Origin: Chara braunii
Taxonomy: Eukaryota; Streptophyta; Charophyceae; Charales; Characeae
Length of the DNA: 20,172 nt
Direction: 5' to 3'
Assembly: GCA_003427395.1 (NCBI GenBank)
Contig: BFEA01000031.1
Coordinates: 3,533,337-3,553,508 of the forward strand
This document shows positions 1 to 9,599 of the stretch, one piece after another. Numbering within the stretch: position 1 is the stretch's first letter; each line of letters opens with the position of its first letter. The notes beneath the pieces are model-generated. The model saw nothing but the letters and a program-made list of their open reading frames with translations. It searched no databases and was not told the DNA's origin. The position numbers and the translations under genes are program-made.

Positions 1-132
1 TTAAACGAGGTCGGATTCCAAAATAAAAAACGTAGGATTGTAGGGTTTTGCAAGCCCTAAAACCCTATCATACATATATATATTTTTTTTACGTATTTTT
101 AGGGGTATTAAAAAATATTAAAAAAACAGGCA

Positions 133-160
133 GCGGATAGGGCCTCATTGCCCTGTCCGC
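133..160. repeat. hairpin, 11-bp stem
   Basis: GCGGATAGGGC at 133-143 pairs with GCCCTGTCCGC at 150-160, with one non-Watson-Crick position and a six-base loop. It may be part of a folded transposon end. Confidence 0.6.
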
Positions 161-192
161 GACCGACTTTTTCGCCCGCGGCGGCCGAATTG

Positions 193-212
193 CCCGCGGC
201 CTAGGCCGCGGG
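193..212. repeat. perfect 20-bp palindrome
   Basis: CCCGCGGCCTAGGCCGCGGG reads the same on both strands. It sits exactly at the junction where LINE coding similarity ends, which suggests a transposon terminus. Its centre GGCCTAGGCC recurs at 9987-9996. Confidence 0.75.
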
Positions 213-215
213 TGT

Positions 216-1620
216 CACATAAGTAACGGGAATACAGGTTGCAAGAAGATCCTTAAAGAAGTCTAGTACAATTTTGACACATTCTACAGTTGTGACAATT
301 GGGTGAGTGTCGGGCCTCCTTTGATCCATACAGTGCTTCGACGACCGTGCGTTTGGCTCTAGCCCGAGCAAGGCCGAATAATTTTGTGTCAATTGAACCT
401 TCAATAGTGTCATGGGAGAGTTTACCGTGGATCCGAGCAACATCGGTATTGAACTTGTTAAAGTAGTTGGACTTTTATTATCTGTATGGTCTGTTCTTTC
501 CAATCCAAGTCTTGTGGTGTTGGATGTTGTTCCAGTTCTTGGAGTTGATTAAGCAAATCTATTTTGTGTCGGTTTCTTTATTTGGCTAGTTGTTTAGAGA
601 ACTCATTGCATTTTTTGACAAAAAAAAACAGACCATTATTGAACCATGTAAGAAATAAGTCTACTTCAAAGTAACGTTCTTTCCAGTATGCCCAAACGTG
701 AGTCAAGTATTGCTGAAACGATTTGAGATGGAGCAAAGAGGTGTTTAGTTTGTAGAAGCCCGGGCCTTAGTCCGACCGCTTGTGAAAAGTTAACGCCATC
801 ATGCACATCTTATGAACCAGCCAAGGGTAGGGGCCGGGCGGGAGAATGGTCGCTAGTGTTAAGCTGCCCGCCAAGTCCTCCGAGATGAGAATAAGGTCGA
901 TCCTGACTTAGAGAGTCTGGTCGGGTCATTATTACGAATGCATGTGAAACTCCGCTTTGTGGGAAAGAAGCGATGATAAGTGTCAAAGAGGGAAAAAAAG
1001 TTGCACAGTCGGTAGATCATACCCTCACCTTTCTCCACCTGTCGTATAGTGGACGGGAGAACCTGCCAACGATCTAACCAACGATTGGGTGTTGTGTTAA
1101 AATCCCCAGTGAGAATCACGGGGATGCCTTGCGGTATTTTGACTTGGATTCTTCAGAAGAAATCCTTGCGTTCCGTCATGGTATTCGGGGCATAGATGCA
1201 GAAGATGCACACAACTTTTAGTTCCAACGCCCCCAACATTGAGACGCAACGACCCTCCTCCGTGTCCACTTCCCTGTGTAACACCTCTAGTCGGGAGTTT
1301 GAAGGGATCCATATTGTTGTCCCTGCATGGTGCATGTGCCCTAAAGGCCTAGTGTGGCCAGACCGCCTTGTGTGCCCTGTTGTGGTCGGGGGAATCTGTC
1401 AGGTGTGTTTCTTGGACGCAAACTACATCTGGCCAACTTCGTCCTTCCACCCCCCTTAAGAAGGAATCGTATGGCTTGGGACTTGTCTGGACAGAGTGTG
1501 GCCAGCCCATTGACATTAATGGATCTGAGATCCAGGTCCGCATTACGGAGGGTGGTGCGCCAGACCTTGTTTTGGCCGTATAGCGCTTCAACCCATTCCA
1601 TTATGCTGGTGTCAACGTTT
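216..1620 (-). pseudogene. LINE APE-type endonuclease and linker (broken, RT missing)
   Basis: Reading on the minus strand over several frames: SINVNGLATLCPDKSQAI (domain start), PDVVCVQETHL with the metal-binding Glu of the QETH motif (near 1415), VCIFCIYAPN (near 1190), PVILTGDFNTTPNRW (GDFN, near 1100), DTYHRFFPTKRSFTCI (near 980), then RIDLILISEDL (near 900) and GPGFYKLNTSLL (near 740), which is the classic residue block after the SDH site. The connector LTHVWAYWKERYFEVD and ELEQHPTPQDLDW follows. Similarity ends at about 216 after VLDFFKDLLATC. The domain nicks target DNA to prime reverse transcription in intact LINEs. At least three frameshifts and several stops are present, and the SDH aspartate-histidine pair is not cleanly readable (RSD followed by a stop). 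Confidence 0.85.
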
Positions 1621-2164
1621 TTTTCCCCTTTCTGGTCCTATAGGTAGTGCCACGTATATTGATCCCATGCCACCCCTTCATTAATAACACCTGTTCGGAT
1701 CACGGAACACAAGGCAGTAACGAGCTCCGTGTCCGGCCAGATGTGACTCGGTTTGATCTTGAGACGTTGCAGTTCTAATAATGCATTGTGTGATAACCAA
1801 GTCAGTCCTGCCTCCTTTTTTTCCTCAAAGAGGACATATAGATCATTGTTTGTAATTCTACAGGAGCCCGATGCAACCCTTATCATGGCTTTAGCCCCCG
1901 CCTCATAGTGTGCTGTGATGAATTCCTTCGCATCCCTGAACCTAAAACTGCGCTGACCCTCTACATCCTGTTGCAACCTCCAGCCGTGTAACGTGACCCC
2001 CTCCTACAGAGAAAATAATCATTCTCTTCAGTTAGGGAGAGGCCAATTTCCCACCGGCCAAGTTTTTTTCTTATAGGGATCACCAAGATCTTATCCCCCA
2101 AGGGGAGAGGCCCTTGGTGAAGTCTTTTTTCGATCAGGTGTCGTAGTCGCGGGCGACGGGGTAA

Positions 2165-2340
2165 GTCCAGGCCCATCCCGTCCAGGTTGTTTGGGGGAGG
2201 GTCAGGGGGAGGCGGAAGGGGGGGCTCGACTAGTGGTACAATCAGGGGATCTCGAGGTTGGGGGGACGAGGCGGGGGGNGGGGGGATAGTGTTAATCTGC
2301 GAGGGTTGCTCCCTTTCCGGAGGAGGGGGGGAATGGAGTT
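2165..2340. repeat. G-run-rich tract (plus), proline-rich coding tract (minus)
   Basis: The plus strand has many runs of three or more G, including a run of G around an N at 2278. On the minus strand this encodes the proline-rich linker of the LINE. The G runs could form a quadruplex on the plus strand, and they explain the uncalled base. Confidence 0.6.
2278..2278. other. uncalled base (N)
   Basis: Further Ns lie at 12555, 12998, 16609 and 16642. They indicate consensus uncertainty in a draft assembly. None is needed for the calls made here. Confidence 0.9.
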
Positions 2341-2368
2341 GACTATGAACGATACACCAGACTCAGTG

Positions 2369-4470
2369 TCAGGTTTCCTGCCAACTGGCTGGCTGGGGTA
2401 ACCCGTGCTCCAGAACCTGTTGGAGACTCGGGCTACTGTCTAATAATTCAAATAGATCAGCATATGTTTGATCCCAGAATTCGGTGGACAGGTGAGTAAG
2501 ATGTGTATAATGGCCCTTTAATTGTTCATAGAGCCATTCCGTAACGACCTTCATCCTATCCTTTACCTCCCCTTGTGTCTCTGGTGTGGCATCGGTCATG
2601 ATCACTTCCGGCATTGGTGTGGCCGTCTCATTTGCAACGGGTTCTGACCCTTCCACGTCCATTGGTTCTGGACCAGAGGCCTGTTGGAAGGGATCCTCTA
2701 CTCGCGGGGGCCTAAAGGTGTGTTGTCTGGGAAGATGTTCCTCAAGGCCCTGAGCTGGATGTTTTGTTTCCAACACTCCGCTCTTTGGCACTTGTTGTTT
2801 CGCCTCTCCCCCCCCTCCTTGCGGGTGTATTGAGGGTCCCTCTCCTCTTGCCCTACCATCATCTTCCTCTCTTATCCCTGTATGGGCCTGGGTTGCTCCC
2901 CTCGCTGCTGTTGGGACCCAACACCCTTTAATGCCCTTCCTCCATCCACTACTTCTTCCTTTTGTGAAGACGGCCCCAGTCCTTCCGAAACCAGCATTAT
3001 ATGATCCCGTTGCTTACCTTTCCGTTGTTGCGATACAGGCATATCTGTCTGCAGCACCCCTCCTCCCTCCACTGCACCTCCTTGTTGTGCAGACTGTCTC
3101 TCCATCAGCATCACCCTTCCCCAGTCTACCACATCCTTTTGCTGTGTATGTTGCCCCCGTCCTCCTTCCTCCAATGCAACAAAATGATTGGTGCCCCGAA
3201 CAAAGTTTTCCTGGTTTACTTTTCCTGAAGATTTCTTTCGATATTCCAAGGTCGGGTTCAATGTTTTTGGTGCTTTGTTTTTTGGGGGAATTACCTGCCA
3301 CGTCTCTCTTACCTCCGTTTCTCTGAGGAAGGCCTCTGGTCTTTGCTCCCTTATATTCCCGGTGTCGGGGGGAACCTGTTGATCCTGTTGGGTCTCCAGA
3401 TGTTCTTCCACTGAGTGTGGGGGAATCCAATGGTCCAGGGATTTGCTTCTCAAGTCAACCTCAGAGTCTTCCTTTCTCTCCCTTTCCCACCCCCTTATTC
3501 CACCTTTTGTTTTGACTTCATCGACATATACCCAACCCTCGTGGACCAGGTCAACAATTCGCCAGTGTGTGGTTTGGAAGGGATCACGTGGCAGGCGGCC
3601 GGTAGCCTTCATGCGTCTGTCGGGATGGTGAGGGCAATCAGTATCTGCCATTGCATGGCCGTATTGTTGGCACTTCAAGCACCACGGTCGGCGTTTGTGG
3701 GCTGTGTGGATTTTGAAATCCTTTCCCGCAATTCGCAAAGGTATTACCGTATTACGTCATCAATCTGGAAAATGCAGTCATCCGGCAGGTTTATTGCTAA
3801 CATCAAATAATCATCACGTAGCGCAACATATGCCAGCAAGGGTTCTATAAAATCAACGATGTTGTATTTTTGTGCCAAGTCTTGGATAAATATGATCTGG
3901 ATCTCAATCGGAACGTACCTGTATCCGGCCCAATAGTAATCAGCCATGAGTTGATGTCGCCTCTCCTCCCTGCTTTGTTGCCTCTTAGGCGACCACGGGT
4001 AGATTCTGACTTCGGACCAGCCGCAGCACACACTACGCCACATGTCCATTATTCTTTTGTCTACGTCAAACATGCTAATCACGGTGAATACTGACTACGA
4101 GATCGGTTGTAGTAGATAAAAATATTGAGCTCCTTCCTCGCTCCCTTTGAGGCCCGCGAGTCTTTTTTGGATCCAGCCAATCTTGTCGTTGGAGGACTTG
4201 TATGCAACATCGTCATAAAAGATCAAGTTACTCCCGTGCCGTGAGTAAAGTTCATCTCGTTCGCGGATTTTATCTGCCGACAAGTGTTTTGACTTGAATC
4301 ATTTTACCCCCTTGATGAACCAGACGATCCTCTGATTTGGTGAGGAGTTTGGTGAGGAAGAAAGCTCTGACAGTTATAACGTTGTCGAGGGGTATCCGCC
4401 AGGTCTGATCTCCGGATTCCCCTTCCCCCCACTGGATTGTTAAGGGTTCGCCGCTGTACATGCATTTCAT
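2369..4470 (-). pseudogene. LINE ORF1, gag-like RNA-binding protein (broken)
   Basis: The frame opens with MKCMYSGEPLTIQWGEG (from 4470) and shifts near 4280. It has an in-frame TAG at about 4094, shifts again near 3745, and shifts between 2870 and 2790. The centre has the usual plant LINE gag arrangement: a conserved folded block (4082-3750, ending DDCIFQIDDVI), then PLRIAGKDFKIHTA, then a zinc knuckle CLKCQQYGHAMADTDC (C-X2-C-X4-H-X6-C, with six residues rather than the usual four before the last Cys). A long polar Gln/Glu/Gly-rich tail follows, with NHFVALEEGG, a motif common near the end of LINE ORF1. The last part (2791-2369) is acidic and Pro-rich and ends at two close stops. The role in intact elements is binding LINE RNA to form the RNP. 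The exact start is uncertain. Confidence 0.8.
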
Positions 4471-4620
4471 TTGTCAACCCAAGAGGTCGAAGAGGAGACC
4501 GAAGTTTCCTGTGAATCTACCCGTTCTTTGGTTGCTTGTATTTCCTTTAAAATTTATGCGGGTGAGATTGTTCTTTCTTGTTGTTGCGGCTCACCAGAGT
4601 CCCTCATGGTCGTGTCGTGT
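4471..4620 (-). other. probable LINE 5' leader
   Basis: About 150 bases lie between the first ORF1 methionine codon (4470-4468, minus) and the sharp start of repeat copy A at 4621. No coding signal is seen. It is assigned to the LINE only by position. Confidence 0.35.
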
Positions 4621-5406
4621 TGTTGAGCGCATCAGCTCCCGCCTTTTTGCAAGCACGAGAGTCCTTCCGGCCATATCACGTAGGAGTAAAACAAAAGCAA
4701 AATAGAGGTAACTTGGGAATGACACTTAACAACCCCGCGAACTGCCGAGACGGTTGCGGTAGCGTCATTCTGTCGTCGCTCTGGCTAGGTGCGCCAGCTA
4801 TACATCCCGCGGTCCCCTACGACAGGATAGGTTCCCGTGGGGCATGAGTTTTTCTTCCCTAAGGGGCTGTCCACACCCTTAGGGGTCCCTTAGGGGTGTA
4901 CCTCTACCGAGCTACTAACCCACGTGCGAAGGCTTTTAGATGCAATTGCAGAGGTAGGTCAACCAAGGGCGTTTGCTCGTTCGCTGTAGTATAGATACAC
5001 TTGGTTAACTCCAAGCGGACCCGAGCGTTGTTCGTTCCTTAGGGCGCTGATGTCCTAAGTACGAAGTGGACATCGGTCGACTAGGATGGTCTCAACCAAG
5101 CGTGAAACCCACAACTCAATCCTAGTCCTTTAGATATACCGTCAAAAGAAAATTATAACAACCACACATATAATTACATCAATTGGAATTGATCGTAGAC
5201 GATAGGAACATATATCCAAAAATATAACTGAAAGAATTCAAATCGTCATCTCATATTAAAAAAAAAATTAATCGACCATCTCAGGTCGAGCACCATAAAA
5301 CAATCATACATCTGCCAACGAGGAGGTGGCTTCGACAATAACCACGATGCAACCGACAAGGTCGTCGGTCTGCCTTAGTTTTGACTTGATGAGACGCGTT
5401 GCCAAA
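4621..5406. repeat. dispersed repeat family, copy A
   Basis: This block matches 18382-19173 along its whole length in the same orientation, with scattered substitutions and a few small indels (for example an extra CCCTTAGGGGT-type unit near 4885). It begins TGTTGAGCGC and ends GTTGCCA, so both ends fit the TG...CA rule of LTRs. No flanking 5-bp duplication, primer site or polypurine tract is visible. It has no coding capacity. It could be a solo LTR, an LTR of a larger decayed element, or a non-coding repeat. Confidence 0.8.
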
Positions 5407-6302
5407 ATCATTCATTCAACCTGCTGTTGACTTAAGAGGAGACGCACTCACATCTGTCTCCATACTTTCTAATGTTTTTGGATGACAGGCTGCTTTGCGA
5501 ATAATTCTTGATCAGAGGCATTGCTTGAAGTATTGCATGCCTCTCCCTCTACGAAGTGGTTTGGGGTACTCCTCTTCCTTGTCCGACCACGAGACTCGGA
5601 TCTTAGAAGTCGGTCTGTCTCCATCGAATCGGCAGAGTACCTCCCCGTAGAACGGTTCACTCTGGGTCGATAACAGGGTCGGCTCCTAAAGCAACGAGCC
5701 CCCACCCCAGATTCTTCTTAGAGGGATAACATATCCATCCCAAGACAGTAGATTTTATTTGTTCTCTTTTTTCCTAAGTTCAAGGTAATTTGGACGAAAA
5801 ACATTAGAAGGAGATCTAGAATAAGTATCATTCGGGATAGAAAGGGTCATTCCTTGGGAGAAGACTAAGTCTGTTTGACGTTATCTGCTTTATTTGAATC
5901 GAATTCATTCTACAAAGCACACTGAATTAGTCTTTTTCAAAAAAAACAAGTTCACTTTGATAGGCAGGTAGGTTAAAGGTAGAAAGAAGATATATATTTT
6001 TTAATCTTTCCCAAATAGGCAAAAATCAAACTCCTTTGCAAGCATCCTTCTACCTACCTGCACACCAAGCCAAGAAAACAAGTTCAAAAGAAAACAAGAT
6101 CATCCCAAACTCAAGTCAAACTTTTTCATTCACATAAATGACTCACACAACTTTCCCATACCTTTTCTTTCGAACATTCAAAATGAACAAGGTCAAGCAA
6201 AGTGTGGGTTCATACAGGTGTGAAGGAAAATCTGAGTAATTCAACTAACCTTGAGTGAAACTTGGTCCGACTCACTTAAGAAAGTCGGATAATATTTCAA
6301 TC
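5407..6302. other. no recognised gene
   Basis: The sequence is AT-rich with stops in all frames, and a short minus-strand open stretch (5705-5469) has no recognisable features. It could be an intron or 5' flank of the plus-strand acidic gene, because a TTTCAATCAG acceptor-like sequence ends at 6303. That is only a suggestion. Confidence 0.4.
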
Positions 6303-7360
6303 AGAAGAAAATCATCGCCGTAGAAAAATATGCGGATCACATCTCCACAGGTTGTGGTCTTTTTCCTGAGCCACAGTCCGCGTCTTTCACCAAGTTTCCG
6401 AATGAGCAGATTGTCGCTTTCCATGACAGTCGACCGTCCAGAGCCCGTTCGGTTCGGGACGTGTTCGGCAGCAGAGCGACGGAGCTGCGACCGTGGCCGG
6501 AGGGTAGGGATGATGTGGACGCTGCTGCGGCAGACGACGACGTCGCCGACGACTGGACAGACGATGATGACACGCTGCTGAGTCGCGACCCGACGGCTGA
6601 GCGAGTGTACTTCACTTATGGTGGGGGTCGTGATGGCATGGATTCATTCACATCAGTTATCATTGGTGGTGCGTCGTCGACCGCACAGGCGAGTGGGAGC
6701 AGCAGAGTCGGTGGTGGTCGTGGAGGACGTTCGCATGTGGAGGTTGGCGTCGACGACTCGGGGGAGCTGCAGCCACAGGGAGGTCTTCGACATACAGGCA
6801 GGCGATGGGAGGTTAGGAGCGACAGCGAGGCCGAGGGGGAGGCCGAGGATGAGGAGGTGCCCGTTCGCGATCGTCGCTTCTCTCCCTCCCATCATCCGAT
6901 CTCTGCACAGCCCGAGGCACTTAGGCATTCGGAGAGGTTGGCGTCGGCAGCAGGCAGAGACCCGACACATGACGGCGAGGATCGTGGGGGGGAGAGGACT
7001 CCTTCTGACACCAGTATCCGCCCCTGCTCGTCATCGGTACTCCGCACAGACGACTTTGACGTCGTAGGGCTTGGTGGGAGCTTGGGAGATTTCAGTGTTG
7101 AGGGACGTCTACGTGCCTCACCGTTGGATGTGCGCACCGACACGGACGTTATGCGGGGCCTTGTTGAGACTGAGGAGAAGAGGGATGCCCGTTTGGACTA
7201 AGAGGAGGAGGAGCGGCTAGGGAGTTTGCCACGATGGGAGGGTCGGTTCGCGTATCTTGACGAGCAGTGTCGGCAGAGGGAGATGGAGATAGGAGGGGGG
7301 GGAGGCCGTGACGTCGATGCCTCGGGTGTCCCTGAGGAGGCAGTTCAGGGGGAGTTCGAT

Positions 7361-7540
7361 GATGAGGGACAGGATGTCGCCGCGGGTAGTGAGTCAGGTG
7401 GTGGACGACGCGGCGACGAGGAGACCGCGGGTGATGAGGGGCAGGATGTTGTCATGGGCGGTGGGTCCCCTAGTGGGGGGCGTGGCGACAGCGAGACCGC
7501 GGGTGATGAGGGACAGGGTGCCGTCGTCGGTGGACAGGAT
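7361..7540 (+). repeat. 72-bp coding minisatellite (24-residue repeat)
   Basis: GATGAGG-initiated units begin at 7361, 7433 and 7505, exactly 72 bp apart, and encode D-E-G-Q-(D/G)-rich repeats. The period is a multiple of three, so the frame is kept and the repeat is compatible with selection on a protein. Confidence 0.75.
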
Positions 7541-7860
7541 ACCGTGGGTGTCGGTGGAGACAATGGACCAGACGGCGACGATGACGACGACCACGGTCCC
7601 GAGGACGACGAGTATAGGCTCGCCTTGGTGTTGAGGGACCCCACAGTGCCTCCCTTGCGCCCTGACGACACAACGCACCCTTTCTTCGACGCGGATGCTT
7701 TGGCGCAAGCATTGACGGATGACCCTTTCGCACACGTGAGCCGCAAGAGGGGCAAGCAGCGGGCCCCAGGGAGGGTATATTCACCGCCGCCGTTCACAGT
7801 GCAGACCCCTCACTGGTCGGGTTCGTCGCTCAGCGGCGTTAGAGGGAGGGAGTCCGGTGC

Positions 7861-7890
7861 GGGTGAGGTGGGGTGAGGTGGGGTGAGGTG
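7861..7890 (+). repeat. three tandem copies of a 10-mer that shift the frame
   Basis: GGGTGAGGTG occurs three times in a row. Ten is not a multiple of three, and the plausible frame upstream (ESGAGEVG) and downstream (SGRRSDGDRD) would agree if only one copy were present. Expansion from one to three copies therefore explains the break. Confidence 0.8.
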
Positions 7891-8657
7891 GGGTCCGGCA
7901 GACGCAGCGACGGCGACAGAGATAGTGCAGGATCGATGCCTCCACCGCCCGCACGCACTCCGGAGGCCAGGGTTGACACCAGGGACTGGACGGTGGCACT
8001 CGGAGTTGTGCACAGTGGCGGTTCCCCGCCGCCAGTCCGAGGTGGTGTGGGTGGCGGATGGTCAGATGTTCGTCTGGTCGGGGACCGGTTGCGGGCGGAT
8101 TACGACGTTGGGAGGGGCGTCTTCACGGGACGTACGCCTGTTCAGACCCAGGCTGCTGAAGGTGGGCCCCGACTTCCGAGCCTGTAGATGGCGGGCCGCA
8201 TGCTTGGTTTGTCACGAGCGGAGACGAGGAGATCATTGGTCCTCGAGGCCACAGGAACATCCACGGATAGGCTGCGGGGAGAGCAGTTCATATCGAGCGG
8301 AAGGGATTGTTGATGCGTCCCGGGACGAGACGACAACGTGGCCTCTCGGAGGTTGAGGATCGACTCGCTGCAGGGGTCCCCGCTGGGCAGGCAGCATTGG
8401 ACGCTATTTAGAGGGAGGGAGAGAGGGGGATTGCTGCACAGGCGGAGGAGGACGAGGACGCAAACACAGAGTCCGAGCCGATCGAGACTGCGGCCCGCAG
8501 ACACAGGGCACAGATGGCCGCGGCAACCGCTGCAGCACATGCGGCATACGTCAGCGGGGCACAGGGCACAGGTGCCGGAGGGAGAGGAGGGCGCCGGGGA
8601 GGACCACATGGCCGCCCGTCCCTAGGGAGAGGCCGCGCGCGCTCAAGCGGGAGATGA

Positions 8658-8821
8658 CGACGTCCGTGGTGTTTTTTTTTTTCATTACTTTTTTTTTGTT
8701 TTTCGCATGGCTGTACAGCCTGGACGCTCTGTCGGCAGGGTTGTTGCATATTTATGTCGATGTTGTTTCATGGAGACGACGTCAATATGTGGACATTAGG
8801 GTTTTTTTTGTTTTTTTTTTT
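8658..8821. other. T-rich 3' flank of the acidic gene
   Basis: The stretch holds long T runs and no coding signal. Sequences such as GGCTGTACAGCC and GGAGACGACG look like decayed relatives of the 44-bp units that follow. Confidence 0.4.
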
Positions 8822-9040
8822 GCTACTCGGTTGTACAGTAGAGACGATGGGTCCAGTATTTTTTTGCTACTCTGTTGTGTAGCAGAGACGATGGGTCCAA
8901 TTTTTTTTTTGCTACTCGGTTGTACAATAGAGACGACGGATCCTGTATTTTTTTGCTACTCTGTTGTGTAGCAGAGACGATGGGTCCAGTTTTTTTTTGC
9001 TACTCGGTTGTACAGTACAGACTACGGGTCCAGTTTTTGG
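8822..9040. repeat. 44-bp tandem array with alternating unit types
   Basis: Units begin with GCTACT at 8822, 8866, 8911, 8955 and 8999, each followed by a T run. Types alternate: TCGGTTGTACA in units 1, 3 and 5, and TCTGTTGTGTAGCA in units 2 and 4. This gives a two-unit higher-order period of 88-89 bp. All share GAGACGATGGGTCC or close variants, with unit 5 the most diverged. Confidence 0.85.
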
Positions 9041-9599
9041 CTTCAACCTTGTACAATGTCATACGCATTTCCCTTGAAATGCTTTGTCATATATTTGCTC
9101 TTGTTCTTGTTCCTCCGTCATCATTGGTCTTGCATCTGAGTCGCTGTTGTTTGGTGATTGTTTTCTGCTCTGTTGTCGTGATTGTTGCAAATTATGTGCT
9201 TCTCTGATGCCACGCACCTGCATGTCATGGATGCCTCCATTATGAATGTGCTGTTAATTTCAGATGCGACATAGGGATGATGTGCTAATGATAGTAATGA
9301 ATGTGTTCTTACATAAATGATGTGCTGATGAATGTCTATCAGTCTCATGAGTGAACACACACTATGACACACTTGCCTGTTATCATTGTTTGAAACTTAT
9401 GGTTCGCCGCACTGTCATTGATTTTCAATGTGTTTTGACATTGCCACATTGGTATGCCAAGCAGGGTCTGACTTATGATTGCCCTGAATGTGTTGTTTTA
9501 AAATATGTCACGAAATGTCATCGCCCTCACGAATGAAACCGACGCCTACCTTTCAGTGCGTAAGGCCCTGATCCGCTTGGGGTCTGCCATCTGCAGCCC
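9041..9599. other. no recognised gene
   Basis: The sequence is moderately AT-rich with several short related phrases (GATGTGCT, GAATGTG) but no long or family-like coding stretch. A short open frame around 9351-9536 has CYHC and CPEC pairs but nothing else zinc-finger-like. Confidence 0.4.

Larger units (their letters stand above)
1..215. other. edge of an unidentified element, no gene
   Basis: An AT-rich stretch (1-130) passes into a short GC-rich block (131-212) with two strong inverted repeats. No coding signal is visible. The LINE coding sequence to its right stops abruptly near 215, just where its reverse transcriptase should start. The simplest reading is that this is the right-hand end of another element that interrupted the LINE and continues off the window. 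The family is not recognised. Confidence 0.4.
1620..2365 (-). pseudogene. LINE ORF2 N-terminal region before the endonuclease (broken)
   Basis: The frame downstream of the ORF1 stops is the same frame as the ORF1 tail. It holds a proline-rich segment (PPLPPPPDPPPNNLDG) and then LGDKILVIPIRKKLGRWEIG and NDYFLCRRGSRYTAGG. A frameshift near 1970 leads into RFRDAKEFITAHYEAGAKA and a further roughly 100 residues that end in YTWHYL and a stop at 1638. I do not recognise a named domain. This stretch is longer than the short lead usually found before an L1-type APE domain, so it may be part of a single long polyprotein. The N at 2278 lies in the proline/G-run part. Confidence 0.55.
216..4620 (-). mobile_element. 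LINE (non-LTR retrotransposon) fragment lacking its RT
   Basis: On the minus strand the order is leader (4620-4471), gag-like ORF1 with a zinc knuckle (4470 to about 2369), proline-rich linker (about 2340-2165), a pre-endonuclease region, and an APE-type endonuclease (about 1600-740) plus connecting region to about 216. No reverse transcriptase follows. Because the 5' part is kept and the 3' part is lost, this is not ordinary LINE 5' truncation. Interruption or deletion at the left edge is more likely. Frames change several times and several stops are present, so the copy is dead. ORF1 zinc knuckle plus APE endonuclease fits the plant L1-like clade broadly. A finer assignment would need the RT. 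Confidence 0.85.
6303..8657 (+). pseudogene. acidic, Gly/Arg-rich protein of unknown function (broken)
   Basis: An open frame without a clear ATG starts after an acceptor-like AG near 6303 and reads KKIIAVEKYADHISTGCG, SFTKFPNEQIVAFH, then VFGSRATELRPWPEGRDD. Strongly acidic low-complexity sequence follows, with Asp runs. An in-frame TAA at 7199-7201 is followed in the same frame by EEEERLGSLPRWEGRFAYL and then 24-residue repeats built on DEGQDV. A second half contains DPFAHVSRKRGKQRAPGR. Three copies of a 10-mer at 7861-7890 throw the frame, further stops lie at about 8188 and 8311, and a third frame ends with GGRGGRRGGPHGRPSLGRG and a stop at 8655-8657. GC content is well above the flanks. 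I do not recognise a family. The VFGxRA...PWP segment with an acidic tail could be the C-terminal extension of a hAT transposase, which is a weak guess. It is a decayed gene, possibly TE-borne. Confidence 0.55.

Noticed and set aside
2931-3810. Plus-strand open frames across LINE ORF1
   Set aside because: They are antisense shadows; the minus strand carries the zinc knuckle and recognisable LINE motifs.
5469-5705. 78-codon open frame on the minus strand
   Set aside because: No domain or similarity to its neighbours, ordinary length for chance, and no supporting start context.
7345-7797. Ser/Pro-rich frame on the minus strand opposite the acidic gene
   Set aside because: It mirrors the GC-rich acidic repeats on the plus strand. 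The plus frame has the 24-residue repeat logic and a better continuation.
8654-9207. Hydrophobic open frames over the T-rich 44-bp repeats
   Set aside because: Phe runs come from T homopolymers, and the frames cross the tandem array and would change with each unit.
9325-9356. Hammerhead at CTGATGA on the plus strand
   Set aside because: A short ATG/CAT stem follows, but the required GAAA is absent (GAGTGAAC instead) and no stem I is evident.
9351-9536. Small zinc-binding protein with CYHC and CPEC pairs
   Set aside because: Spacing does not fit a known finger, the frame is short, and no neighbouring coding context supports it.
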